Source: Polytrichum commune (Eukaryota; Streptophyta; Polytrichopsida; Polytrichales; Polytrichaceae). From it: a stretch of DNA of 64,000 nucleotides. Where the stretch lies: NCBI GenBank assembly GCA_950295325.1, contig OX485806.1:42656001-42720000 (forward strand). Direction: 5' to 3'. Below the pieces are notes generated by a model. The model was not told the origin of the DNA. It did not search any database and saw only the letters and a list, made by a program, of their open reading frames with translations. How positions within the stretch are numbered: position 1 is the first letter of the stretch; each line of letters begins with the position of its first letter. Positions 26,519-37,003 of the stretch are shown here, piece after piece. Made by a program: the position numbers and the translations under genes.

Positions 26519-26840
26519 TAGCAACAAAGGGCAGCAATAGCTTGCTGAAAGGGGGTCCAGCAGTCCCTCACAACGGGAGCAGCAGCCTGCTGGACTAGGG
26601 GTCCAGCAGTCCCTCACAACCGGGAGCAGCAGCTTGCTGGCCTAAGCAGCAGTCCCTCACAACGGGAGCAACAGCTTCTCAACAACGGAAGCGGCAGCCT
26701 GCTGGACTGGGGTCCAGCAGTCCTTCGGTAAACGGGAGCAGCAGCTTGCTGGACTAGGGGTCCAGCAGTCCCTCACAACCGGGAGCAACAGCTTGCTGGA
26801 CTAGGGGGTCTAGCAGTCCCTCACAACCGGGAGCAGCACA
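26519..26840 (+). repeat. Minisatellite, unit about 47 bp, about 6 imperfect copies
   Basis: Repeats of CCAGCAGTCCCTCACAACCG followed by GGAGCAGCAGCTTGCTGGAC and TAGGGGT, with truncated and expanded copies. Adjacent units create the hairpin GCTGGAC-TAGGG-GTCCAGC, seen at several junctions (near 26590, 26750 and, imperfectly, 26800). It sits just upstream of the LINE-like sequence and could be the 5' untranslated tandem repeat of that element. Confidence 0.8.
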
Positions 26841-27059
26841 TAATCCCACACTTTTACCCACTTAAGCACTAAGAAATAAATACTTGAAACACCTAGTACT
26901 TAAGTATCTAACCAATCCACCACTAATTAACTAACCATCCACATATCCTAAACAACTAATTAACTAGAAGAAGCTAAACAACCCAACAACTAACACTTAA
27001 ATACTAAACCCCGTAGGGTCTTCCCCACACCATAACCGGCATACTTCTAAACTCCCCTC

Positions 27060-27190
27060 CCCACTAAAGAGAGGAAGAGTGAAAAGGATGAAGAGAGTAA
27101 GAAAGAGCGAGTGAAAAAAAAAAAACAAGTGAGTGAAGAAGGTGAGAGAAATAAATATATAGGGGAAGGGAAGAGGTGAGCACCCCTCAA
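27060..27190 (+). promoter_or_regulatory. Purine-rich tract with TATA-like box upstream of the LINE reading frame
   Basis: A polypurine stretch (27065-27150, GAGAGGAAGAGTG then A-runs) leads to AAATAAATATATAGGGG with TATATA near 27158, about 300 bp before the first LINE reading frame. It might be an internal LINE promoter. This is position and composition only. Confidence 0.2.
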
Positions 27191-27454
27191 AGCTTAAGAT
27201 AAGCCCCTTGATCCTCTCCTACTTCGTAGGCTCTTATCCTATCCTCCAAGCCTTCAATTCCTAAACCAACGACATGGATCCCAATTCAAACATTTAACTC
27301 AAGGAGCTACCCTTGGTTCACCACACACTACACTCACCTAACCAAAGAACTTTCTTCATGCCGCTAAGCTTCTAATCAACTACACCACACAAGCCTAAGG
27401 CCTAGACATAACTTCACACTAAGCCTCACTCTTTTTATATTTTTGTGAATAATC

Positions 27455-28249
27455 ATGAAACATCAAAATATAACTCCTAATGATTTCAAAGGGTTAATAA
27501 CACATGTAGGCACCATTTTGGGCTCACAAAAGTTACCCCCACACACGTCACCAATTCCCCATACACACCCACACTACCGCATGACAAAAATAATAACACT
27601 AAGTCTCACCCTCCTAATATGGATAAGCCACCTCCCCGTCACCGACCAAGATAATCTTACATGTCATAACAAATACGACCCCCATACTACCCCACCAAAA
27701 AAATTCCCATTTAAAATGTCCCATACAACCTTCACACATAACAGGACCCATAACACAACCCCCCCTTATAATCCAATACAACATACACCCACAACACAAT
27801 CCTTCATTAACACCCAAATCCCTTCCACACACCCCCTCAACAACCATATATACAATAAACCACATTCATGCACGTCCTATAATCACTTCACACAACAACC
27901 ACACCCACTTACCACATACCACCCTAACCCCAATAAAGGCAACACCCACACTTACAATACACACAAACATTCCTACAACAATTATGACACTCAACATAAC
28001 ACCCAACATAAAATAACCTCACCAATGGCCCCAATAGACATGCTAACCCTCATAAGCAACATATACCACATAACGCACACCCATAATAAAATCCAAAAAA
28101 TTAAAACCATAAAGTACTACACTTGGAACAACTCTGCAATAATCCTTCAACACGGAGACATTGAACCCAACCCTGGCCCAATATCACAAATTCCCAAGAA
28201 CCTACCTCAAGAATACACACATACACAACACCAATACCCAAAATACTAA
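27455..28249 (+). pseudogene. LINE N-terminal region with canonical 2A-like peptide motif
   Basis: 264 codons, very rich in His, Thr, Asn and Pro; start ATG at 27455, with another at 27582 before a hydrophobic stretch (ITLSLTLLIW). Near the C-terminus is YYTWNNS, then HGDIEPNPGP at 28151-28180, which fits the 2A consensus DxExNPGP exactly; the ribosome-skip point would lie between Gly (28175) and Pro (28178). 2A-like peptides are known from some LINEs (trypanosome L1Tc, sea urchin STR elements), where they sit near the N-terminus of the polyprotein. After the motif this frame closes within 23 codons, but another frame continues with sequence like that following the second copy (LKPQYEHLEELFE), so a frameshift has occurred. 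Skipping activity is inferred, not shown. Confidence 0.7.
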
Positions 28250-28365
28250 TACTCAAACCCCAATATGAACACCTAGAGGAATTATTTGAATTTCACACCT
28301 CTTTCCCACGAAAGCTAAGCCTAACACCCTTACAAAACAAATCATCAGTCCACACACTAAAAGAA

Positions 28366-28845
28366 ATGCCAAAATTTCACCTAGCGGACACACCAATAAC
28401 ACCCACACTACATCCACATATACTCCCACCACCACACATCACACTCTCACCAAAGCATCACCACATTGAAAATAGTCACCCACATTACCACAATAGTATT
28501 CTAGCTACCTTCCCCAAACACGAAACTAACCAAATAAAAGGCACCACATGTACATACACCACACATGAACAAATACACAACCTATACACAAATCACAACA
28601 ACACAACCCACACAATCACCCCCATTAATATAATGATACATATAGGCAACATTTACTACATCACACACACACACCACAAAAAACCAAAAATTAACACCAT
28701 AACATATTACACTTGGAACAACTCTATACTCATACTCCTGCACGGAGATATTGAACTAAACTCGGGGCCGCTCTCAACCATCCTCAAAAACCTCCCCAAA
28801 AAATACACACAAAGACAAAACAATATTTTATTCCAAATACTCTAA
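28366..28845 (+). pseudogene. Second, degenerate copy of the LINE 2A-containing module
   Basis: The region from about 28500 resembles about 27900-28350 at an offset near 590 bp: the same YYTWNNS block, then HGDIELNSGP at 28741-28770 and a KNLPKKYTQ tail matching KNLPQEYTH of copy 1. The essential NPGP is changed to NSGP (Pro to Ser), which should abolish 2A function. After the motif the coding continues in the next frame with LKPQYAHLEKLFEPH and leads into the endonuclease region, so copy 2 sits where a single-copy element would have its module. Confidence 0.65.
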
Positions 28846-30331
28846 CACTCAAACCTCAATACGCCCACCTTGAAAAACTATTTGAACCCCACTTAAACAA
28901 AAACTCCCCCAACTCCCAAAACACCACCGACTCCCAAAAATTAACACACCTAAAAAATCACTCATCACTACTCTCAAACTACCCTACACACCACCAAATA
29001 TATGCCCTTATCATAACATATAGCCCACTACCACAAATATGTAATAAAAAAATGACTAACAAACTTGACCCAAGATACCTCACCATCCTCCAAAGAATAC
29101 AAAAAATGCCAATGAATATGCACCCACACACATCATACGAACATAACATACATACCCCAACAATAATCACCATACCACAAGCTTACTCCATCATTAATGA
29201 CAAAATCGCTAAGGGAGTACCCATAACCGCAGAAAACCTACAAAATGAAATACCCCATCTCCCAAATAAAATTATACAAGAACTAACTAAATGCACCCAC
29301 AAAATAACAAGATACCAATCCAACACACACATACCTAACTATGACATTCCACACATACACACCAGGCCAAACAACCCAACAACTCAAACCCTGAAAATAA
29401 TCATTTGGAACACCGGATGTATCAACTCTAGTCTACCCGGTATCCAAGAACTCACCCAAACACTACACGACAACCCTCACATTATACTCATCCAGGAAAC
29501 CAAAATCCCAAAAACAAAATCCACATCATACATAGACCGCCAACTAAAAGAATACAAAATCATATACAACAACTCAAACACCACATCCCAAAAACATAAT
29601 AAATATGCGGGCCCCACGCAAGCTAGAGGTGGCATCCTAGCCATGATACCAATATGAATATACACAAACAAAAACATCACCAAAGTAGCAACCCAAGCTT
29701 AATCTCACCCTACTTACAAGCCATAATAATCAATAACAAACCACTAACACCGCTAATCATCCTAAACATGTACATGCCATCACACTTAGAAGACGAGTAC
29801 CTAATACCCGAAATCCAAAACCAAATTCAAAACATCATACTACAACACCCCAAACATACCATCATACTAGCCGGAGAATTTAACCGCGATATATTATTAC
29901 AAGGAAGAACCAATAATAGCACTTCCACCCCGCCTAATACGGATGACCAAGAAAGCCACAACTACACATCAACTAGCCATATAGATGGTTTCTACACCAA
30001 CGACCCCAATATCACCAATATTCATAGCCACACGTTAACCAACCTAAATCAAAACTCAGATCACTACCCGGTCCAACTACAATTAGCCCCCAATACTATA
30101 GTCATAAAAGAAACCACCACCCCCATAAACACCCCACGAATCACATACCCTATATCCCTTAACAACCTCCAAAACTTACAAACAATCTTTATAGGAAAAC
30201 AAAATATAGCAATAGAAAACCTCACACAAATACTCCAACAAGAATATCTTACCTCCACACAATGGGAAGACGCACAATTCAAACTCCAAGAAATTACCAA
30301 CTCTCTCAGTCAATGCATAGAACAGACATGA
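28846..30331 (+). pseudogene. LINE APE-type endonuclease domain, broken
   Basis: Open in one frame from about 28846 to a TGA at 29655-29657, then in a second frame to a TGA at 30329-30331; a one-base shift lies near 29695. Recognisable AP-endonuclease-like blocks: IIIWNTGCINSSLPGIQELT near 29398, ILIQETKI near 29489 (catalytic Glu), ILAGEFNRD near 29868 (usual GDFN, here GEFN), HIDGFYTND near 29980, and SDHYPVQLQL near 30058 (catalytic Asp and His). These nick target DNA to prime reverse transcription in APE-type LINEs. Catalytic blocks are mostly preserved, but the frame is interrupted twice. Confidence 0.75.
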
Positions 30332-32638
30332 ATGACACACCCTACCCCACCACTACCAAATAGGGTAAATCCTGAAGGAGGATTCATTCCCATGACCCAA
30401 CAGAATAAATGGAAACATCAACTGAAAATATACCACAACACCCGGAAAGCCATAAGAGCCGCATGTCACTACCCGCACACACAACTACATAACCACTCAG
30501 ATATCAAAAATCTCCAACTAATAAGAAATTCCAATATTCCACCACCCCCCCCACCCCACAGAAATACACACATGGATTGCACAGCTAGCCACCATAGAGA
30601 AAAACGCGAAGATAGAAGCCCACAAAATCATAACCAAACAAACTTCACTTAATTGTAAAGCAGCCATTAACAAATATAGAATCCTACTAAACACTAAACC
30701 CAAAATATTTCACAAAAAAATATTTCACCCAACAACCACCAACACACTTGATTGTATACAAAACCCCCAAAGTCAAATCTTCACCTAACCAGCCAAGATA
30801 GCTAGGGACATATACTATACTCAACAAACCTCATTCCAAAGACAAGGCCCCTTATGTGAGGACACCACGGACCACCCTAATACGTACATATGTGCAGTAC
30901 AAAAATACATATGGCACTCACATCAAAGAATCATCATAGAAAAACGAGGCAACCCAAACACACAAATAAGTAACCAATTCACTAGAGAAGTCTACGATTG
31001 TTACGTCAAAAGCCTAACAAAAGGAAAAGCCCCGAGCCCAGACAATATCCCAAATGATATCATTAAAACACTACCAACACAATGGCAGGACCTCTTATAC
31101 CTATTTTTCAAACATTGTTACAAACAAAGAATGATCCCGCAATACTGGAAACATAGTAAGACCATCTTATTACACAAAAAGGACGACCCCACCCACATAT
31201 CCAACTATAGACCAATCTCACTAGCTAAGACAATCTATAAACTATACACTAACACACTAACATCACTCCTAACAAGCTACGGAGAAAAACATAGATTACT
31301 ACACTTTAGCCAAGAAAGCTTTCGACCACAACGTAACACCTCGAGACAAATTCAAACGATTATAGCAACCTTAGAAGACGCAAGACTAACCACAAAAAAT
31401 ATATACTTAACATATATAGAGTTTAGAAATGCCTTCGGCTTTATAGACCACGCAAGATTCCTAGCCATAATGGAGGACCTAGGCTACCCATTAGACGCGG
31501 TAGAAATCGTAGGCAATATCTACACCGATTCCACCACATTCTTCACCGGGAGTCATTTTGGCACGACGCCCCCAATAGAAATAAGCCGCGGGACAATACA
31601 AGGGGATACCCTTAGCCCGTATCTTTTTATTATTTTTCTCGAACCACTACTAAGATGGCTCGAGAAAGACAACATAGGTTATTATTTCATAACGTCCTCG
31701 GCCACATGCACCACAACCGCATATGCGGATGACCTAGCTATTACAACGGACAACATACTATACATTCAACCACAAGTGATAAAATTCCAAAAATTCGCGA
31801 AATGGTCCCACATGGACCTCAACCTATCAAAATGTGTCATTACCGGATGCCCTAATAAATTTAAACTAAACCCCGCTACCTTCAAAGCATATATACAGTC
31901 ACAACATATCATCTACAACTCTCAGAATTTCCCTATCCTCACCTAAAACAAACCATATATGTATTTAGGAATAAACCTCACACCATCACTCAAATGGAAC
32001 CTACAAAAAGAAATAACGATGAAGAAAGTCAAACAATAAAGCCAACTCCTAACTACCTCACCGGCTAGCCTCACACAAAAAATCAAAATCTTGAATACAG
32101 TCATTAAACCGCGAATAGCATACGCCTACTACGCCGTCCCATGCTTCAAACCAGATATTAAAAAATTAGATAAAATCATTAGCAAACTAACCAAAGAAAT
32201 TTACAACATCCCTAAAAGCTCGGCCAACATTCTCACCCACCTCCCATAAGAGAGCTTTGGCATTAACATAACCTCCCTATTACCCGACTACATCCGATGC
32301 ATAGGACAACAACTAATCCAAGCACTTAACGACCCGGGTCAATTAGGCATTATATACCAAGGGCTAACCAAACATATAGCGGCCAAGTACGGTGGGCCCC
32401 GACACCTCCCCAAACTCAAACAACAAGCATGTGTTCATTTCCCTTTAGCCAGAACACTCTTTCTCCTTGAAAAAGAATACGAAATCCACGTCCATTCTAC
32501 AAGCCAAGCATTCCCCATCAAAGAAACCTCACTAGAAAGAATTTGGAAAACCAACCCAAATTATAACACCCTAATGGATATATCGAAAGCCAAGACCCAA
32601 AAATATCTAGACAAACTATACATATACAACATTACCAC
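30332..32638 (+). pseudogene. LINE reverse transcriptase and thumb, broken, cut by CACTA insertion
   Basis: RT blocks in order: KGKAPSPDNIPNDII (about 31024), SNYRPISLAKTIYKLY (about 31200), SQESFRPQRNTSRQI, YIEFRNAFGFIDH (31413-), GTIQGDTLSPYLF (about 31590), AYADDLAIT (YADD at 31722-31733) and MYLGINLT in the thumb (about 31960). Motif A normally has Asp where this copy has Glu (GAG 31419-31421), which should cripple catalysis. Earlier, a frameshift lies at a C-run near 30540 and a TAA near 30786. Later in-frame stops lie after 31940, near 32037 and near 32248. The continuous open part is 31131-31946. Coding resemblance runs up to the CACTA target site at 32636-32638. Confidence 0.85.
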
Positions 32639-32651
32639 CACTATGCCAAAA
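32639..32651 (+). repeat. CACTA left terminal inverted repeat
   Basis: CACTATGCCAAAA, the exact reverse complement of 47586-47598, preceded by the target duplication CAC. Beyond 13 bp the two ends stay loosely alike through a T-run and an ACTAC/GACTG stretch. Confidence 0.95.
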
Positions 32652-32889
32652 GTAGGTTTTTTTTACTACAGCAAGTTGACCGAACTAGACTAACTAGTCA
32701 CATGAGGACTACAACTAGTAAAAATAGATTCCTAGAAGATTCCAAGTCAAGTTGTAATAAAAAAATATGAGGACATCGAGGGGAGCAGCTTCGGGAACAA
32801 AATTTTACTCATTGGGTACGACCATGGTGACCAATTTGACTAGTTTTAGTCAATGTTGACTACATCAGTTGACGTCTCAAAAGACCATA
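32652..32889. repeat. CACTA left subterminal region with GACTA/TAGTCA motifs
   Basis: Contains GACTAACTAGTCA near 32688, GACTAGTTTTAGTCA near 32839 and further GTTGAC motifs. Similar motifs fill the right end (46260-47580). In En/Spm such repeats bind TnpA; binding here is inferred. Confidence 0.55.
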
Positions 32890-33696
32890 CTATAATCCCT
32901 CTTCTTTGTAATCTGGCTCTTCCTCTCTTTCTTGCAGTGCTACATGAACGTCCTCAGCTTCTAGTACTGTGCAGCCTTCTAGCACCGGTGCGCCAGGTAG
33001 CACATCTTCGTTTAAAATATTAGATCTCAATCCATGGTAGTCTTCATCTCTGCCTAGAACTAAACTGAGGATTTTAGGTCTCCTCTCAGATGTAGACGCC
33101 ACTCTTGCACCTCGAGCTTCTTTCCTCAGTACAACTTTCCATTCGGGATTCTCCACATCGTCCACAAAAAATACTTGTTGCACATGGAAGGGAAATGCAA
33201 AGGAGTCTAACGAATATGGGATGACACGATCGAATTTGATTAATGTGAAACCGTAGTCGTCACGTTTTATTGTTGCTCCAACACCCCGAAGGTTCGCTCT
33301 CACCCACGTGCAATACAAAACTATCAGCTCAAACTCTCCATAGTCTACCCCTATTATTTCTTCCACCCATCCTATGTATTGTAAATTTGTTGTCCGTACA
33401 TTTGTAGAACTGTTGCTCGCACGACATGCTTGCAAAAGGGTAGTTGCCACACCACTATCACACGTATTCATGTTTGATTCCACGCTACGAACCCGTATGT
33501 GGTTGCCGTACGCATACATTGACTTGTAGGATTTGGCGTTCCTTAAGGGTGGCATTAGCAATGCTTGAACATCCATGGATACATCAGCCCCTTGGTTGAT
33601 GTCATCTTGCATTACAACAGGAAACCAGGTTGTGAAGGCCTCCTCTTCCATGCTGCTTGGGTACTGCAATCTCCTACCCCAGTGTTGACGTCGCAT
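32890..33696 (-). CDS. CACTA transposase C-terminal exon, DUF4216-like domain
   Basis: Minus-strand open stretch of 268 codons ending in EEPDYKEEGL and a stop at 32890. The middle part reads YIGWVEEIIGVDYGEFELIV, then WVRANLRG, DDYGFTLIKFDR, PFHVQQVFFVDDVENPEW. This is the layout of the DUF4216 domain found at the C-terminus of plant CACTA TNP2 proteins. The likely splice acceptor is within the open stretch (a GATTGCAG/TACCC site near 33673), so the ATG at 33696 need not be used. It joins the DUF4218-like exon upstream. No internal stop is seen in this piece. Confidence 0.75.
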   Translation of the reverse strand: MRRQHWGRRLQYPSSMEEEAFTTWFPVVMQDDINQGADVSMDVQALLMPPLRNAKSYKSMYAYGNHIRVRSVESNMNTCDSGVATTLLQACRASNSSTNVRTTNLQYIGWVEEIIGVDYGEFELIVLYCTWVRANLRGVGATIKRDDYGFTLIKFDRVIPYSLDSFAFPFHVQQVFFVDDVENPEWKVVLRKEARGARVASTSERRPKILSLVLGRDEDYHGLRSNILNEDVLPGAPVLEGCTVLEAEDVHVALQEREEEPDYKEEGL

Positions 33697-33972
33697 GTCT
33701 TCCCTTTACCTCTTCCTGCGCGTCATTTCTGCAGCGTGCCGTCTACACCACACGCTCACATTTTGGTGACATTAATTACTTCAATTACCACGATACTATA
33801 ACACAACTTAAAAAATGCAGTGACTGAAAATAGTCATCCAAATAGCAATGATGACTCCATTTAGTTCTGCGAAGCATATCTAGTAATGCATTTAGTCACA
33901 TTATGAATGCTTATGACTTTCATGACTAGTCAACAATGTAGTCATAGGAGCAACATGTCAGAGTACGTGGAT

Positions 33973-34446
33973 TTACTCTCTGTAAACTTGCAATGGCTCC
34001 GCATTGTTCAGCACAAATTCATGTATCCAAAAACGTAGTTCGTCTGGCAACAACCTATGTCGCCCATTTCCTTCTATGACCTCGCCATTCATTGCAGGTT
34101 CTTCTTTGTCGTCCCACACACGACGCTCACTTTCACAACAATGTTGCATATATTCAGTACAAAACCCCATTGCTTCATCCATGATGTAGCCTTGTGCCAT
34201 AGAGCCTTCAGGATTGCTTCGAAGACGCACGTATCCTTTCAGGGTTTTCAGGTACCGTTCCATTGGGTACATCCACCGGCTGTGCACTGGACCGCAAATG
34301 TCTAATTGTTGTACCAAATGAATAGGCAAGTGGGACATGACATCGAAGAATGCTGGTGGTAAGACCCTTTCCAACATACACATAGTAACGGTTGTCTCAT
34401 TGAACAAATCAGTCATGCTTGAAGGGTCCACCGACTTCACGCACAA
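33973..34446 (-). pseudogene. CACTA transposase DUF4218-like segment
   Basis: Minus-strand stretch with LERVLPPAFFDVMSHLPIHL, then GPVHSRWMYPMERYLKTLKG, SNPEGSMAQGY and the E-x-x-x-FC block. These are hallmarks of the DUF4218 domain in plant CACTA transposases. It is in the same frame as the upstream piece 34875-34459 and separated only by one TGA (34461-34459), where the family normally has a codon such as CGA; a CpG-type C-to-T change is the simplest cause. A donor-like GAGTAAAT lies at the 3' end (near 33975), so the apparent stop is probably intronic. Confidence 0.8.
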
Positions 34447-34458
34447 ACGGGCAAAAAC

Positions 34459-34875
34459 TCAGCATATCCGTATAATGGCAATTTGGACATCCTTTGGTAA
34501 GAGCGTTCGTAAGCACAACGGCAAGATTTGTTGCATTAGAATGTGGTAGTCATGACTCTTCATTCCTCGTAACTCTCCATCTTCTGTAATTCTTTTAGAT
34601 AGTTGGCCCACGTAATTGCTAGGAGTCTTCAATCCACGGATGATATTTGTGAACACAACCTTCTCTGCTCTCGATAGAATATACGGAGCTCTTGGTATCA
34701 ACAATGTTCCCCTTGCACCACCAGGAACTGCGTGCAATTCCGGCCTAATGTTTGCTTCCATTAGATCCATCCGTACTTTGAGGTTATCCTTTAAACCCCA
34801 AATTGTCTTCATGATGTTCTCACATATGTTTTTTTCACAGTACATTGCATCGAGCACATGCCGTATTGTAAGAGA
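34459..34875 (-). pseudogene. CACTA transposase TNP2 core, second exon
   Basis: The exon begins at 34875, right after a canonical acceptor (TGTGTGTATGCAG, AG at 34877-34876). It reads RHVLDAMYCEKNICENIMK and ends near LPKDVQIAIIRIC before the TGA at 34461-34459. HVLDAM-CEKN is the signature following the TNP2 (Transposase_21) block. It joins in phase 0 to the exon ending at 35134; the intron, GT at 35133 to AG at 34876, is 258 bp and itself contains TAGTC motifs (34950-35080). Confidence 0.85.
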
Positions 34876-35133
34876 CTGCATACACACAGTCAACCCCATT
34901 AGTGGAATGATATCTGTACTCTTGGTCATCATATAGTATACACTATTATATTAGCATTGACTATGAGTAGTCCCACATATTTGACGACAGTCAACTTTGC
35001 ATGGATGTGACTAGAAGTTGACTGCCGGCAGTCCTCCAAACCAATTTCTAAAGCTCTGAGTTATCCTTTGACTATTGTTAGTCTTATTTTAAGTCGTGAG
35101 GGTATGACAAAGGGTTGTGATCTATACACTCAC

Positions 35134-36591
35134 CTGCCAATATGGAAGTGCAAATAATGCAGACAGTCTCTTCACGCCTGTGTCATGTACTGGATCGTTT
35201 AACCCTCCTAGTCTGTTTCGTGGGGAGTCAACCAACCAATTTTCTCTCCTCGTCCCATAACGGACTATGTCGCGGCCACATAGTTGTCTTGGCGGTGGAC
35301 GGGTCTCCTGTGATCCATCGAACGCTCTCTGCAATCTTCGATATGGATGGTGCAGGTTCAGGAAACGACGATGTCCTAGATATACATTCTTCATTAACGC
35401 TACAGAACGTCGGGTTGTTACACTAGGACCGCATTCAGTGCACCCTCTGTACCCCTTTGTAACTTGCCCCGACACTAATCCATATGCCGGGAAGTCATGA
35501 ATGCACCACATGAGGATGGTCTTTAACCTGAAATTCCTATTCACACTCTCCGTAGATGCATCTACTGCATCAACGCCTTCCCAAAGTTGTTGCAACTCCT
35601 CAATCAAAGGAGCAAGGTACACGTCCACGTTTTCGGATGTGACGCTCTCTTTCCCAGGAATGAGGAGGGCCAGCATTAAGAAAAACCGCTTTGTCACCAT
35701 CCATGGTGGCAGATTGTAATTCAGTAGTACAACTGGCCAAGTGGAATGACTTAGGGATTGGTTTGAGAACGGATTCACACCGTCTAGAGCAAGTCCTAGT
35801 CGTATGTTCCTTTCTTCCGACGCAAACCCTGGATATATGGAGTCAATGTGTTTCCATGCCTTCGAGTCCGGAACACACTCCACATTGCCTACCCAATCCT
35901 TCCGTTCGGTATGCCACTTATTTAATTTTGCTAGAGATGTACACCGATACATCCTTCGCAGCCGTGGTATGAGTGGAAAATGCCGCAAAACTTTCATTGG
36001 TGTCCTGCTTGACTCCGATTTGTACCTCAATTGTCCACACTTTGGACAATTCATTGCGTCTTCTAACTCCTTTCGGAATAAACAACACCCATTTACACAA
36101 GCATGTATTGAGACAAAAGATAATCCGAGTTCTCTTAGATACTTGCGAGCTTGATAGTAAGATTTCGGCAGAGTGTTATTGACAGGTAGTAGTTCCAACA
36201 ACAACTTCAGCAATTCCGTAGCGCATGCATTGGAGACTCCAAATACTGTAAAGCAATTGAAAATGAGAATGATTGCAACTACTCGGTTTGTTTTGCTGCC
36301 CTCGTACAGTGGGATGGAAGATTCTTCCAGTAGATCCATTCCTTCATCAGCCATGAACTCTTGTTCATCTTCAAGAATTTCATCCTCCTGGCTATCACCA
36401 ATGTCATTCTCAAATAGGCCAAAACACTCTGTTATCATCTGTTGCACTTCAAACTCGCCTTCATCATTCGCGTTCTCATTTGCGTCGCTGCCTTCCTCGT
36501 CTTTGGCATCCATTGTGCTTGGAAGGGCCTCATCAGTATTTAGTGTGCCACTAAGCCCAGACTGCATGTGCACGTGCCATTGCAGTGCCAC
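35134..36591 (-). CDS. CACTA transposase TNP2 (Transposase_21) core, first large exon
   Basis: Minus-strand exon of about 486 codons, uninterrupted. The acidic N-terminal part (DEEGSDANENANDEGEFE) is followed by FGVSNACATELLKLLLELLP, HACVNGCCLFRKELEDAMNCPKCG, LALDGVNPFSNQSLSHSTWP, LNYNLPPWM, LMLALLIPGKESVTSENVDVYLAP and the GCTECGPSVTTR region. These are the standard TNP2 family blocks, including the Cys pairs and the GPK-like LIPG motif. TNP2 (En/Spm TnpD type) is the catalytic transposase that cuts the CACTA ends. The exon ends CAG/GTGAGT at 35134/35133. The 5' end may be spliced (candidate acceptor ACATGCAG near 36563) to the exon at 36776-37003. Confidence 0.88.
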
Positions 36592-36775
36592 AGTAGCGGT
36601 GATGTCAGTACCGACTTCCAGTATAAACTAGACCTATTGACAACTCTTTTGTCACATATTTACTATATGTTTACTACATGTAGTCAAATATTTTCGTAAT
36701 TTCTGCACATGGCATTCACAAGTTTACTACATCTATGACTACCCGTAGTCACAACATTAACATATGTGACTATGG

Positions 36776-37003
36776 CTAGTCAACAAGTTTTAAGAATACA
36801 CGTACCAATAGAGTTGTTTGGAATTGTGGATTGCGCTTGTAATGCCTCAAATGCTTGCGAATGGTTTCTCTTGATAGAACCGTCCCACCCATGCACTTTT
36901 TACACGGGCAGGGATACGATGAGAAGTGCAATCCATTTGCCTCCTTCTCCTCCAGGTCCCAGAGTTGTAGGTGCAAAAGTTCATCTCTGGAATTCTTGTC
37001 CAT
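36776..37003 (-). CDS. CACTA transposase first exon (transposase-associated domain)
   Basis: Starts ATG at 37003 (MDKNSRDELLHLQLW) and includes CPCKKCMGGTVLSRETIRKH, the Cys-rich block of the plant transposase-associated domain that begins many TNP2 proteins. A donor GGTACGTG lies near 36808, so the last codons up to the stop at 36776 are probably intronic. It is the 5' end of the minus-strand transposase and faces the TnpA-like gene across a roughly 1-kb divergent spacer. Confidence 0.8.
   Translation of the reverse strand: MDKNSRDELLHLQLWDLEEKEANGLHFSSYPCPCKKCMGGTVLSRETIRKHLRHYKRNPQFQTTLLVRVFLKLVD

Larger units (their letters stand above)
26841..32638 (+). mobile_element. LINE retrotransposon, 5' part (2A-like, endonuclease, reverse transcriptase), decayed
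   Basis: This is the 5' part of a non-LTR retrotransposon; it resumes at 47602 after the CACTA insertion. The sense strand is rich in A and C and poor in G, which distinguishes it from its neighbours and continues identically after the insertion. In order it holds a Thr/His/Asn/Pro-rich N-terminal region with a 2A-like motif, a second copy of that module, an APE-type endonuclease and a reverse transcriptase with thumb region. Many stops and frameshifts interrupt it. The exact 5' end is not determined; no target-site duplication was found, so 26841 is a working boundary after the minisatellite. Confidence 0.8.

Noticed and set aside
34937-36631. Plus-strand frames opposite the TNP2 exons
   Set aside because: Shadows of the minus-strand transposase, which has clear family blocks and splice sites.
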